From assembly GCA_020740775.1 (NCBI GenBank), contig JAHEWK010000001.1:2232001-2296000 (forward strand): 64,000 bases of DNA, given 5' to 3'. The translations under genes and the position numbers were made by a program. The notes beneath the pieces were generated by a model. That model searched no databases, had not been told where the DNA came from, and saw only the letters and a list, made by a program, of their open reading frames with translations. Shown piece after piece: positions 36,650-47,685 of the stretch; the stretch's first letter is position 1; each line of letters begins with the position of its first letter. The DNA is from Ilyonectria destructans. Its lineage: Eukaryota; Ascomycota; Sordariomycetes; Hypocreales; Nectriaceae.

Positions 36650-39600
36650 ATGACCAGGAATGAGGCCGGCAAACGCATCAGCTCCATCACGAGCTCCAGC
36701 ACCGACAGTGCCCGCTCCGCCATCACCGTGAAGCCTGTCCCTCCCATTCCCATCCCCAATCCCGCTCCACGTCTCGCCGCCGACTCCCACGCCCTGGCCG
36801 GCGCTTCGTCCAACCCCCGCCGACGCCCTCCTCCCGCCCGCCTCAGCGCCGACGACAATGCTCTTCTGATTAACAACTGGTGAGTTCCAATGTCTCACCT
36901 CGCTCCCTCTGCCGCCGCTCCGCCTTCTCCGCCGCTCCACCTCTTCTCGCCGCCCGCTCTCCTTCATCTAATCGTTCCCCTGTGTTAGGTCCCCCAAGGA
37001 CGACCAAGTGTCCCCGACTGCCCCTTCCTTTCCTACTCGCAGCGGCTCCAATGCCGCCCAAAAGGACCGTCGCATGAGCGACCTTACCAATTATCGCCGC
37101 GATCTCGCCGTCCTCGAGACCTCCCGTGTGCCCCAGATCCAACACAACCCGCCCACCGGCGGCTCAAACCCTCAAATAGCTCCGTGGATGATGACCCCCA
37201 ACGGCGCCTCCACGCCCTCCTCCACCATGCCAACCAGCTTCTACAACGACTCCAGCGACAACCTGTCACTCGCCTCCCAACTCTCCCCTGGGTATCCCTC
37301 GACAAACGCTCGACCCGGTCCCGGGACGGCGCCTCAAGACTCGCCCGATGCCGCCTACTTTAACGACAGCCGACGGCCGTCGGCTGCGAGCATTCTCACG
37401 GCCAGCAGTCAGGGCTCCAAGACTAGCGTGACGCGTGGTGGCTTTCGGAAACTTCAAGGCTTCTTTGGCGAAGAGTTTCCTGGTCGCGACAGCTCCGAGA
37501 GCAGCCTACCCACTTCGTTTATGGGCAAGGACCAGCGTCAGCGCTCCTACAGTCACAGCCGCCCCACCCAGAGAGATCGTAACTACTCCAATGCCACCGA
37601 TCACACTCGAGATGCTTCTCCCTCCTCCTCTAGGCCTAGAACTCCGGTCCCTGCACCGGAAGTGGTCCCTTTTTTGTATCAAGATAACAATGTGCGTCAG
37701 TCATGTATTACCCTGCTTCATTCCTTCGATCCCCACCGCCCCGCTGTCATCACTGCCCACGATCCCTCCTTCAGCAGAGCCTGCTGCGCCTACCTCTGCT
37801 CTTGAAATCCTTCATCCGCTCCCTGCGATGGGGAGCTGCCCTGCTAACCTCCCGCCTGTAGGACATCGCACGATACGGCGAGGCGCCCGTTCGAGACATT
37901 TTAACCGGACCCGATCGAGAACGATACATGCCTGACGGAACCTCCCAAGTCCCACCCAAGACTTCTTCGTCATCCCGCTCCGCCCATTCCATCGTCCACG
38001 GCCACCATCACCATCGTCACAATAAGAGCAATGAAGATCCTCGAACCTTGAGGCCGACCATGAGCAGGGAAGATACACCTCTTGGGGGCTCGTTTTCGCG
38101 CGACCGGGGAGCAGGCTCATCAGCAGCCATGTATTCGACAAGGTCCAGAGGGCAGAGCCCGACACCGAGTAATAGAAGCGCCGGGCCGTCCTTTAGCTCA
38201 AAGTCAAGTCAGGTGGACGGACAGACGTCGCCTGGCCATCATGGCAAGCGTGGGCTGCTTAACCGGCTCCGACGACACCACAAAGACAAGGACGATACTG
38301 CGCGACTTCGTGACCTACCTCAATCGACAAAGTCTCTCCAGACAAAAACCTCAAAGTCGGACTTCCGACCCGAGCTATCGCCCTCGGTCTTCCCTCCCGC
38401 GGGACCATTGGGACTGGAGCAGAGCGAAAGCTTCGACATGCGGCACGGTAACCAGCGCGGTGCGACTTTCAACAACAAGTTTCCCTTCTCGAAGAAGGCA
38501 CGAGCTCGACCACACGACTTTGGCGATGACTCGATTGGTCCGACAGATCGCAACGACCCTAACAATGGCTTTCATCTCGACACCAACCTTAACGATATGG
38601 AGGGCATCTTGTCGAAGCCGCCGCAACTTGTGCCAATGGACGTCAGTTACGTCAACAACCTGGAAATCGACCGTGCCGACTCCATTATTTCAGTAGCTCC
38701 CAAAGGACGTTGGGATGCTCCAGACAGCTGGGCTGTAAGGCGAAACACCGAGGACAATTCGTACAGCGCCCCCGATGTCGACGAAGTTGGAAGCCCACCC
38801 AGACCAGAGGAGAAGGCGGCATCGTTCTGCATCCGGATCTTCCGTTCCGACGGGACATTTTCCACTCACTCGATGTCGCTGGATTCTAGCGTCACCGACG
38901 TCATTTCTCAGGTCATTAAGAAGACATATGTTGTCGATGGCCTAGAAAACTACAATATTATCATGAAGAAGCACGACCTGATTCGGGTCCTCCTGCCTCC
39001 TGAACGACCCCTCTTGATGCAAAAGCGGCTCCTACAACAGATCGGATACGAGGACAAGGACCGGATAGAGGACCTCGGACGAGAGGACAACAGCTACCTC
39101 TGTCGGTTCATGTTCTTGTCTGCTCGGGAAAGTGATTTCCACGCGAAGACAACCGACATGGGCCTCGCTCGTGCTCAAAAACTCAACTACGTTGATCTTT
39201 CGGGGCGTAATCTCATCACTATACCCATCTCCCTTTACTCAAAAGCCCCGGAGATCATTTCCCTAAACCTCTCCCGCAACCTCTCACTCGACGTTCCTCG
39301 CGATTTCGTTCAATCTTGCAAAAACCTTCGAGACATCAAATTCAATAACAATGAGGCAAGGAAGCTACCGCCAAGCTTGAGCCGGGCAGGGAAATTGACA
39401 TTCCTCGATGTTGCCAACAATCGCCTAGAGCAGCTGGAGCACGCCGAACTTAATACATTGTCTGGGTTGTTGAAGTTAAACCTCGCAAACAATCGACTCA
39501 AACACCTTCCACCAGACTTCGGCGCGTATAAGTCTCTGAGGACTCTGAACATATCCTCCAACTTCCTCGACAAATTCCCTTCATTCTTGTGTGACTTGGA

Positions 39601-42600
39601 GAGCCTTGTTGACCTGGACCTCAGTTTCAACGGGATTGCTAGTCTCCCCAACGAGATTGGCAACTTGAAGAACTTAGAGCGGCTATTGATTACCAACAAC
39701 AGGCTCACACATAGTGTCCCGCCCACGTTTGGACAACTCATCAGTTTGCGCGAACTCGACATCAAGTACAATGGCATCTCGAAGATCGACACCATCTCGG
39801 AGCTCCCCAAGCTAGAGATCCTCTCTGCTGACCACAATTGCATCTCTGCCTTTGTGGGACAGTTTGAGGCGATCCGGCAGTTGAAGCTGAATTCCAATCC
39901 TCTCAACAAATTCGAGATCGTGGAACCGGTGCCAACACTGAAGACCTTGAACCTATCCAATGCTCAGCTGGCCAGCATCGACTCATCCTTTACGAACATG
40001 ATGAACCTGGAACACTTGATTTTGGATAAGAACTATTTTGTGTCGCTGCCCCAGGAAATCGGCACTCTGAGCAAGTTGGAGCACTTTAGCATAGCAAACA
40101 ACTCCGTGGGAGAACTTCCGCCCCAAATCGGATGCCTAACGGAGCTGCGGGTGCTCAATGTCCGAGGCAACAACATTTCGAAGTTGCCGATGGAGCTCTG
40201 GTGGGCCAACAGGCTAGAGGTCTTCAACGCCTCTTCTAATGTTCTCGAGCACTTCCCGAAGCCGGCGTCTAGAGCGCCCCGAGTACCCGGAGAGGAGTCA
40301 CAACCCCCCCCAGTGGCGAACGGTAGAACCGCGCCTCTAGGCACCTTGTCAGCCACTGCGAGCTCAGAGGAGCTTTCCGATGATCGAAGACCGAGCGCAA
40401 ACTCGAGTACGCTCTTGAGCGTTGGCCCATCTCCTCTCAATGACCGAAAGAGCTCCGTGGTATCTGTCTATGGGAAGGGTGGTCGGAAAACGTCAGTCGT
40501 GTCGAGATCGACTACAGCATCCACAGCTACGAGGAAGGATTCCGGCCTCTCATCAAGGATGACGAATACTTTTGCTGGATCCTTGCGAAACTTGTACTTG
40601 GCCGACAATCGCCTTGACGATGACGTGTTTGATCAGCTCACGCTCCTCTCAGAACTCCGGGTTCTCAACTTGTCATACAATGACGAGATTGGCGACATGC
40701 CACAGCGATCAATTAAGAGTTGGCCACAGCTCGTTGAACTCTACCTCTCAGGCAATGGCTTGACAACACTGCCAGCTGATGATTTAGAAGAGTCCAGTCT
40801 TCTTCAGGCTTTGTACATCAATGGCAACAGATTCACCAATCTGCCGGCAGATATCTCGAGGGCGAAGAACCTTGCGGTGCTGGATTGTGGAAACAACTTC
40901 CTCAAGTACAACATCTCTAACGTACCCTACGACTGGAATTGGAACCTGAACCCCAACCTGAGGTATCTGAACCTTTCCGGAAACAAGCGCCTGGAGATCA
41001 AACAGACAGCTGTACCAAGTGGACCTGGCGCTGTCAACCGAGAGGAGTATACCGACTTCAGTCGTTTGATGAACTTGCGGGTGCTAGGACTGATGGATGT
41101 CACTCTTACTTCACCCAGTATCCCTGACCAGAGCGAAGATAGACGTGTCCGTACCTCGGGTTCGCTCGCGGGCCATCTTCCCTATGGAATGGCGGACACT
41201 CTAGGAAAGCATGAGCACTTGTCAACTGTCGATTTAGTCGTGCCTCGGTTCAACTCCTCCGAGACGGAAATGCTTTTGGGTTTGTTTGATGGACAGGCTC
41301 TATCCAGTGGAGGATCGAAGATTGCCAAATATCTCCATGAGAACTTTGGTCACATCTTTGCAATCGAATTGAAAGCACTTAAGACGCGCTCCAATGAGAC
41401 ACCGGTTGACGCTCTGCGCCGCGCGTTCCTGGCCCTGAACAAGGATTTGGTTACTATTGCGATTCAACACTCTGAGGAACGTCCGCAGAAGACGCATAGG
41501 GGCTCTGGCCAACCCGTCATTCTCACGAAGGAAGATCTCAATTCAGGTGGTGTTGCTACAGTCGTTTACCTGCAGAATACAGAACTCTATGTTGCGAACG
41601 TGGGCGATGCTCAGGCGATGGTGATCCAGACCGATGGAAGCCACAAGATTCTGACCCGGAAACACGACCCCGCTGAACCGACTGAACGATCACGGATCCG
41701 CGAAGCTGGAGGCTGGGTAGCTCGAAACGGCAGATTGAACGATCTTCTCGAGGTTTCTCGGGCATTCGGTTACGTTGACCTGATGCCAGCAGTACAAGCC
41801 GCGCCATACGTGAGCAACATGACACTCCGGGAGCAAGACGATATCATCTTGATCGCCACTCGAGAGCTCTGGGAATACCTATCACCTGGCCTGGTGACCG
41901 ACATCGCAAGGGCAGAGCGACAAGATCTCATGCGGGCAGCTCAGAAGCTTCGTGACCTTGCGATCTCATATGGCGCCTCGGGCAAGATCATGGTCATGAT
42001 GATCAGTGTCGCTGACTTGAAGCGGAGAGTCGAGCGATCGCGACTTCAGCGTGGCACTAGCATGTCACTGTACCCATCTGGTATTCCCGACGCAGCCCAG
42101 GTTCTGTCCACAAGAAGGGGCCGCAAGGGCAAAGGTGGTGTCTTGGATTCCTCGCTCGATCGTCTCGAGGCGGAGATTCAAGCACCTACTGGCAACGTTT
42201 CAATCGTTTTCACGGATATCAAGAACTCAACCAACTTGTGGGAGATGTACCCGAGCGCGATGCGGTCCGCCATCAAGCTTCATAACGAAGTCATGCGTCG
42301 GCAGCTGCGTCGTATTGGTGGGTACGAGGTCAAGACTGAAGGTGATGCGTTCATGGTGTCATTCCCTACTGCTACATCCGCGTTGCTTTGGACCTTTGCT
42401 GTTCAGATGTCACTTTTGGAAGTAAGCTGGCCGTCGGAAGTACTCAACTCTGTCTCTTGTCAACCAGTTTATGATAAGGATAACAGCCTGATTTTCAAGG
42501 GGTTGTCTGTGCGAATGGGTATTCATTTTGGAGACTGCGTCAGCGAGACGGACCCGGTCACCCGCCGTATGGACTACTTTGGACCCATGGTCAACAAGGC

Positions 42601-43488
42601 GTCGCGAATCTCGTCGGTAGCGGATGGCGGTCAGATTACCGTCTCGACCGACTTCATCTCTGAGATACAGCGATGTCTAGTCAACTACCAAGACGTGGAC
42701 CGTGCCACATCAGGATCTGAAGACACCTTTGACGAGGAGTCGTTTGCGACTGCGATTCAAAAAGACCTAAGGTCTCTGACCTCCCAAGGATTTGAAGTCA
42801 AGGAGATGGGCGAGAAGAAGCTAAAGGGACTGGAAAACCCAGAAGTTGTCTACTCACTCTACCCGCATGCCTTGGCTGGCCGCATCGAGACTCACCAGCA
42901 GCACGAGAGACGGGAGGACGGTCCCGACAAGCCTGCCTCTCTTGCTCCGGGAGGTGAACTTTCATTTGACCCCGACATGATCTGGACCCTCTGGCGTGTC
43001 AGTTTGCGCCTGGAGATGCTTTGCAGCAGTTTGGAGGGCGCCCCGGGCAGCAATACGGCGCTTCAACCACCCGAGACGGAACTGCTCGAGAGGATGAAGC
43101 AACGGGGAGGTGAAATCACCGATCGATTCTTGATCAACTTCATGGAGCATCAAGTTAGCAGGATAGAGGTAAGTTTCTCAACAACTTGTGCTGAACCGGT
43201 GCCTGAACATGACGCTGACAACTGCCTTAGACCTGTATCTCTACTCTAGCGATGCGACACCTTGCTGTTGGCGGTGGCACTTTCAGTTTGCTTGAAGAAC
43301 TTGCAGGACCGATGTCTGACATCTTGAACCACTTCCTCTCTCAACAAAAGCAACTGAAGCGTTACAAGAAGAAATATGGCAAATTGCCAAGCATCTCCAG
43401 CGGAAGCGAGGATGACGGAATCGATGAAGACGAAGACGAAGACGAAGACCAAGACGACTCTACAGTCGACGGGAGCGAGACTGAGTAG
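36650..43488 (+). CDS. Adenylate cyclase (LRR/RA/PP2C fungal type)
   Basis: Four exons (36650-36879, 36989-37691, 37862-43168, 43231-43488) give 2165 residues, near the size of Neurospora CR-1 and Magnaporthe MAC1. It makes cAMP for protein kinase A, controlling growth, conidiation and host response. Order: a disordered Ser/Pro-rich N-terminus; a Ras-association domain near 630-740 (FCIRIFRSDGTFSTHSMSLD); about 20 leucine-rich repeats (~750-1375); a PP2C-like region (~1410-1680; LFDGQALSSGG, NVGDAQAMVI); and the class III catalytic domain from ~1755 (SIVFTDIKNSTNLWEMYPS, GDAFMVSF). The C-terminal end (LLEELAGPMSDILNHFL and a KQLKRYKKKY coil) is the CAP/Srv2-binding part. It ends with an Asp/Glu run coded by GAAGAC repeats (43425-43450). 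It converges with ALG12. Confidence 0.96.
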
Positions 43489-44182
43489 GGGTGAGGGAGT
43501 TTGGCATTGTTCATTACCTCCGCAGTGTCGATGCTTGTCCCTATACCCCTGCCGCAGCCGCACCTCAACGCTTATATATCATATAATTCAACCCTCTCCA
43601 CGCGACATGACCTGCGTGGTCCTTGGGGACTCAAACAGAACGGCTCTTGCTCCGGTCGCTTGCTGGAAAGAGGGGGAATGAGGGAAAGAAGGGATTGAGG
43701 AGTTTGCTCCATGGGTTCTTGCTGCTGGGACTTTGGTTCACCTATTGCTTTTTGTTACGTTGTTTTTGATCGCCTCTTGTCTTTCGATGAATGCTGTGCC
43801 TGGTCGTTTGCGGTCGATTATGGATGAAACTTGGAATTCTCCGGGACTGGCTGCCTTTCTGGATGGGAAACGCATACGGGACCCCATATGGCGTTGGGTT
43901 ACAGGAAGCACGGGGCGATGGCCTGGAGGTCTCCCCTTGCCTCCACCTTGTATCTGTTGTTGTTTTTTTGGGACTGGGGTTATTGGATGCAGATGCCTCT
44001 TGGAGTCGAGTGTAGCAACAATGGCCTTTCATGTGAATGCAAGCGAGAGGCACAGAAAAAGTTGGTTATAGTAATTTTAACAAGTGATAGTACATGTCTG
44101 TCCCTTTTGATTCGTGAAAGAATCTAATATCAAGCTGGGCTATTATTATACATCACCTACCCCACTCAAGATGGTAAACCTA
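43489..44182. other. Convergent 3' region adenylate cyclase / ALG12
   Basis: The two genes end toward each other here. The sequence is T-rich in places (near 43740-43770 and 43960-43970) and should hold both 3' ends. No gene could be supported. Confidence 0.5.
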
Positions 44183-45964
44183 TCAATTCCGTCTGAGAAT
44201 ACGGATCCGTGGCGACATTCGGGGACCAGCCCACCAGCCGCCTGTATACCCCCTTACCAAGTCTCGGACCGCAGCGACTTGGGCGCCGACACCAACGACT
44301 CTGTTGGCTTCCTTACCCCTGAGCTCGCCGGCAGGATGACTTCCTGGCTTGAGAACCTCGATGCCGTCGAAGCCCAGGACAATGCCAATCACCTCCCATT
44401 GTCCTAGGACCTTGGACGTGTCCTCGGCTAGAACATAGTCAAAGCGTCCCCAGAACCTTGGATACCCAAGCTGATAGCCGGACTCGGTCTTGTCGAAGAG
44501 GAAAATGGGTGCATCGGGGTTTTGAGGGAGCGGGAGGTCAAGGGCGACAGGGTGACCACCGGGGTTCTGGCCGAAGAGAGTCAGGCCGGTCATGCATGTG
44601 AGGACGTCGGCGTGGACGTCGACGACGGGGGAGGGGTCGTCACGGGCAAGGACCTGGAGTTGCGTGAGGGCATCGCCACCGGGATAGTTGAGGGAGGAGA
44701 AGAGGAGCATGCCGGCGCTGGCGGCGAAGGACCCGAGGACAGAGAGGACGATGAGTAGCGAGCCAGCGCTGTAGACGAGCGACTTGGAGGCGCGAGAGGA
44801 GATGAAGTTGGCTCCGAGGGCGGCCGCGGCCGTGAGGGATGGAACGATGTAGAAGATGAAGCGGGCTTCCTTGTGCGGTTGCAGGGAGTAGATGGCGACG
44901 TAGAGGAGGTTTGGGATGACGAGAGCGCGTGCGGCGCGGCTGGTGCCCGGCTGGAAGAGCGCAACGAGGATGAGCAGCGGCGCAAGCGGGTTCAGCAGGA
45001 GGCGCGGTAGGGCCGAGGTGAAGTAGTAGTGCCAGGGCGAGACGCCCCAGTTGGATGAGGAGCCTAGGATGGCGTTGTAGTAGAAGCCGGCAAGCTCTGG
45101 CCAGAGCGGCCGCTGCCAGAAGTACGAGTCAATGGGCACAGAGATGGCGAGGGCGACGAGAATAGAGATCAGGGAGACAGGGATCAGGGCGAGCACCGTC
45201 GTGCGCCGGCTGATGAGGAGGTAGAGGGCCGTGGTGGTGAGGAGGAGGGCGATCTCGGAACGGAAGATGACGCCGGCCAAGATGAAGAGAGCGATGGCCT
45301 GCTTTTGGCGGAGGATGGATCTCCGAGGATCGAGCTGGGGCAGGAGGAATGCCGAAGCGAGAGTTGCTAAGGAATGCTTCGTTAATATGTGCCTTGGCTG
45401 TTTAAGGAGTGCAGGGGGAACAATCGACTTACTTAGACCAAAGGCGTACATGTTGGGTAGCGTCCGCGAGAGGTAGTAATTGACATGGAACTGGCAGACC
45501 AGCATGACAACCCACCAGTTAGCCACACCCTTCCCAAACGCCTTGCGCAGCGAGTTCCTCATCACCAGCAGCGCCGCGGCATTGATAGCGCCCAGCAAAC
45601 CCCTGACGACAAGTTGGGCATGCTGGAAGCCGACGACGGCGACGAGCGGCTGGCCCAAGCCGGCGAGCAGCACGGCGCCGAGAAACGTGCGCGGCACGGC
45701 ACCCGGGAAGGTGAAGTGGTCGTACGTGTGTGCCAGGCGCGCGCCCACGTCGCCGCTGGTGGGCGTGCCGTAGACGAGGATGTCGTGGGCCGCCTGCATG
45801 TTGAACGACTCCTCGACTTTGGTGTAGGGAGCGAGGAGCAGGTGGACCAGGGGGACGGTGAAGAGTAGGGACGTCAGGAGGACGTCTTTGGGGGTTGGAT
45901 TGTGTTAGCGGCTTGGGTTCTTCACAGAGATTTGGAGTTGAGCGAGCTTGCCTGTGGACGTCAT
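44183..45964 (-). CDS. ALG12: ALG12 alpha-1,6-mannosyltransferase
   Basis: Exons 45964-45952, 45885-45433 and 45366-44183 give 549 residues. Alg12 adds the eighth mannose (alpha-1,6) to the dolichol-linked N-glycan precursor in the ER lumen, using dolichyl-phosphate mannose. The N-terminal TKVEESFNMQAAHDI, the loop GTPTSGDVGARLAHTYDHFT, LSRTLPNMYAFGL and QPHKEARFIFYIVPSL are family motifs, set among many hydrophobic segments as expected for a GT-C enzyme. The first exon is only 13 nt, and intron 1 (45951-45886) starts GCAAGC, a GC-AG intron. Intron 2 is 66 nt with no stop in frame, so retention would insert 22 residues. It faces YOS1 across a 481-nt divergent region. Confidence 0.93.
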
Positions 45965-46445
45965 TTTGGATACCATGATGAGTGAGACGAGCGGCTTGGT
46001 GTTGAGAGGGAGAGTGGTGCTCCTTGCGTATGAGCTAGCTTTCAAGCGACGACACGCAGCTAAAGCACACAGGCAAGAGATATAAAAACCTCAAGTTGCA
46101 TTCACGAATACCGCTTCACGCCCGCAATAGAACGGCATGACAAGCCGGACAATGAGAGTGACAGACAACCAGGGCGTTGAGACGGCGTGTACGTGTAAGT
46201 TGCACGCCGCAATCCACAGTGCCGCACGTCGCTTCCCGGACCGTCGTCGGATCGGCGCAACCATCCCCCGGCGCACCCACCACCAAACCACCAAACCACC
46301 AAGCTCTCTCTATAACACATAGTTACCACATGTCATCGCCGCTACAGCGCCCACGTCGCCCCTTCGCAACCGCCCATCGCAACGCCTTCGCGCTCCCTCC
46401 TCTCCGCCCACCGCGTGCGACAACCTCCCAGCACCGTCGCCCATC
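45965..46445. promoter_or_regulatory. Divergent promoter region ALG12 / YOS1
   Basis: This is the only space for both promoters. A TATAAAAA word at 46080-46087 lies about 120 nt from the ALG12 ATG and 360 nt from the YOS1 ATG; its direction suits YOS1 but the distance is large. A C/A-rich stretch (46262-46300) precedes YOS1. Both genes act in the early secretory pathway. Confidence 0.45.
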
Positions 46446-46977
46446 ATGTTGTTCTTCGGCAACTTCCTCTACAGTACGCGTTTGCTCCCGCCGGCCTCTG
46501 CGCTTCGCTAACCCTGAGCTTCTCCTAGTTGTCATTGTATGAACCAGCCGCCACGTTCTCCCCTCGCGTATGGCCTTGTCAATAACACCTCTCGCAGCTG
46601 CTCGTAAATGCCGTGGCCGTTCTCTCCGAAGATCGCTTCCTCGCACGCAGTACGCAACCCCCGTCACCCCTCCCTCGGTCCGCACGCAGTATCCAGCTCC
46701 TAACATCTCTTGCGCTTCTCCCTAGTTAATCTCTCGCCCGCTTCTTACGATCCAGCCTTCGGTTCCGGCGCCGATGCTAGCGTCAAGGCTAAGATCATTC
46801 ATCTCATCGCCAGCGTCCGAACCCTTATGCGACGTACGTGCTGCCGTTCTTACTCGACCCTCCCCTGCCCGAAATGCGAGGTCCCAATCCTCTGATACTG
46901 ACTCCTTCTTCAACAATACAGTGCCCTTGATATGTGTCAACACACTCATCATTCTCTACGAGCTTGTGCTGGGATAA
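46446..46977 (+). CDS. YOS1: Yos1/IER3IP1-like ER-Golgi transport protein
   Basis: Five exons (46446-46473, 46529-46536, 46598-46649, 46726-46833, 46922-46977) give 83 residues, the standard Yos1 length. Yos1 is a small membrane protein of COPII vesicles that works with Yip1 and Yif1 in ER-to-Golgi traffic. MLFFGNFLYIVILLVNAVAV is the first membrane segment, then LSEDRFLARINL, and LPLICVNTLIILYELVLG is the second, ending at the C-terminus. Exon 2 is only 8 nt (TTGTCATT) yet is needed to keep the frame and complete the first membrane helix. Exon lengths sum to 252 nt. Confidence 0.92.
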
Positions 46978-47685
46978 GATGGCGTCTGGGCGAGGTAGCA
47001 AAAAGGACACGGGTACACCACTCTAGGCATCAATGGAGGAGCATGGGCACCCCACGGAGTTGTATAATGAAATGATTCACGGCAGCGGCGTAGGAGTCTT
47101 TGCTACTTGGTATGGGGCATGTTGGGCATTAATTGATGCTTGTCGAGTCGTCACGGGAGGAGACACATGGACGTGTAATACGCAGGGGCCCGGGCTCTGC
47201 TTGAGCGTCTTGTCTTCATCTTGTCTTCAGCCAGCCAGTCACGCAAACGCCTGGCCAGGGCTTCCGCTATAATACAGCCACCGCAGCGACGCAATTGGCA
47301 CTTGATGCCGTTCAAAAAGAGGCTCGCTCCAAATGATTAATTCAACCCAGCCGCCACGCTGTCCACTCCACACTCCTGACAACCGCCACACCACACCAGT
47401 GCTCCAAAGTCAACAGTCGTCTTTCATGCCCCGACTCCTAACCGTGGTGGAAAGCCACCTGGCCACTCCTAACCTGATAACATCTGTCGAGATTATTTCG
47501 AGAAAAGGGCACGTGCCGAGAAAAACGCTTTCTGATGCTGTGTGCTCCCGTCCTTCTTTTTTGTCCTTTGCGGTGGTGGAAGCTTGCAAATGTATATCCT
47601 GTCATCCATCCGTACAACCGAGGCCTTAAAATGAGAAATAGCTTCGTGTCCCTTTCAGTATGCCATGCAAAAACGAAGAAAAGTA
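46978..47685. other. Convergent 3' region YOS1 / CreB-like gene
   Basis: The space between the two stop codons holds no gene that I can support. It should contain the 3' ends of both neighbours. Confidence 0.5.
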
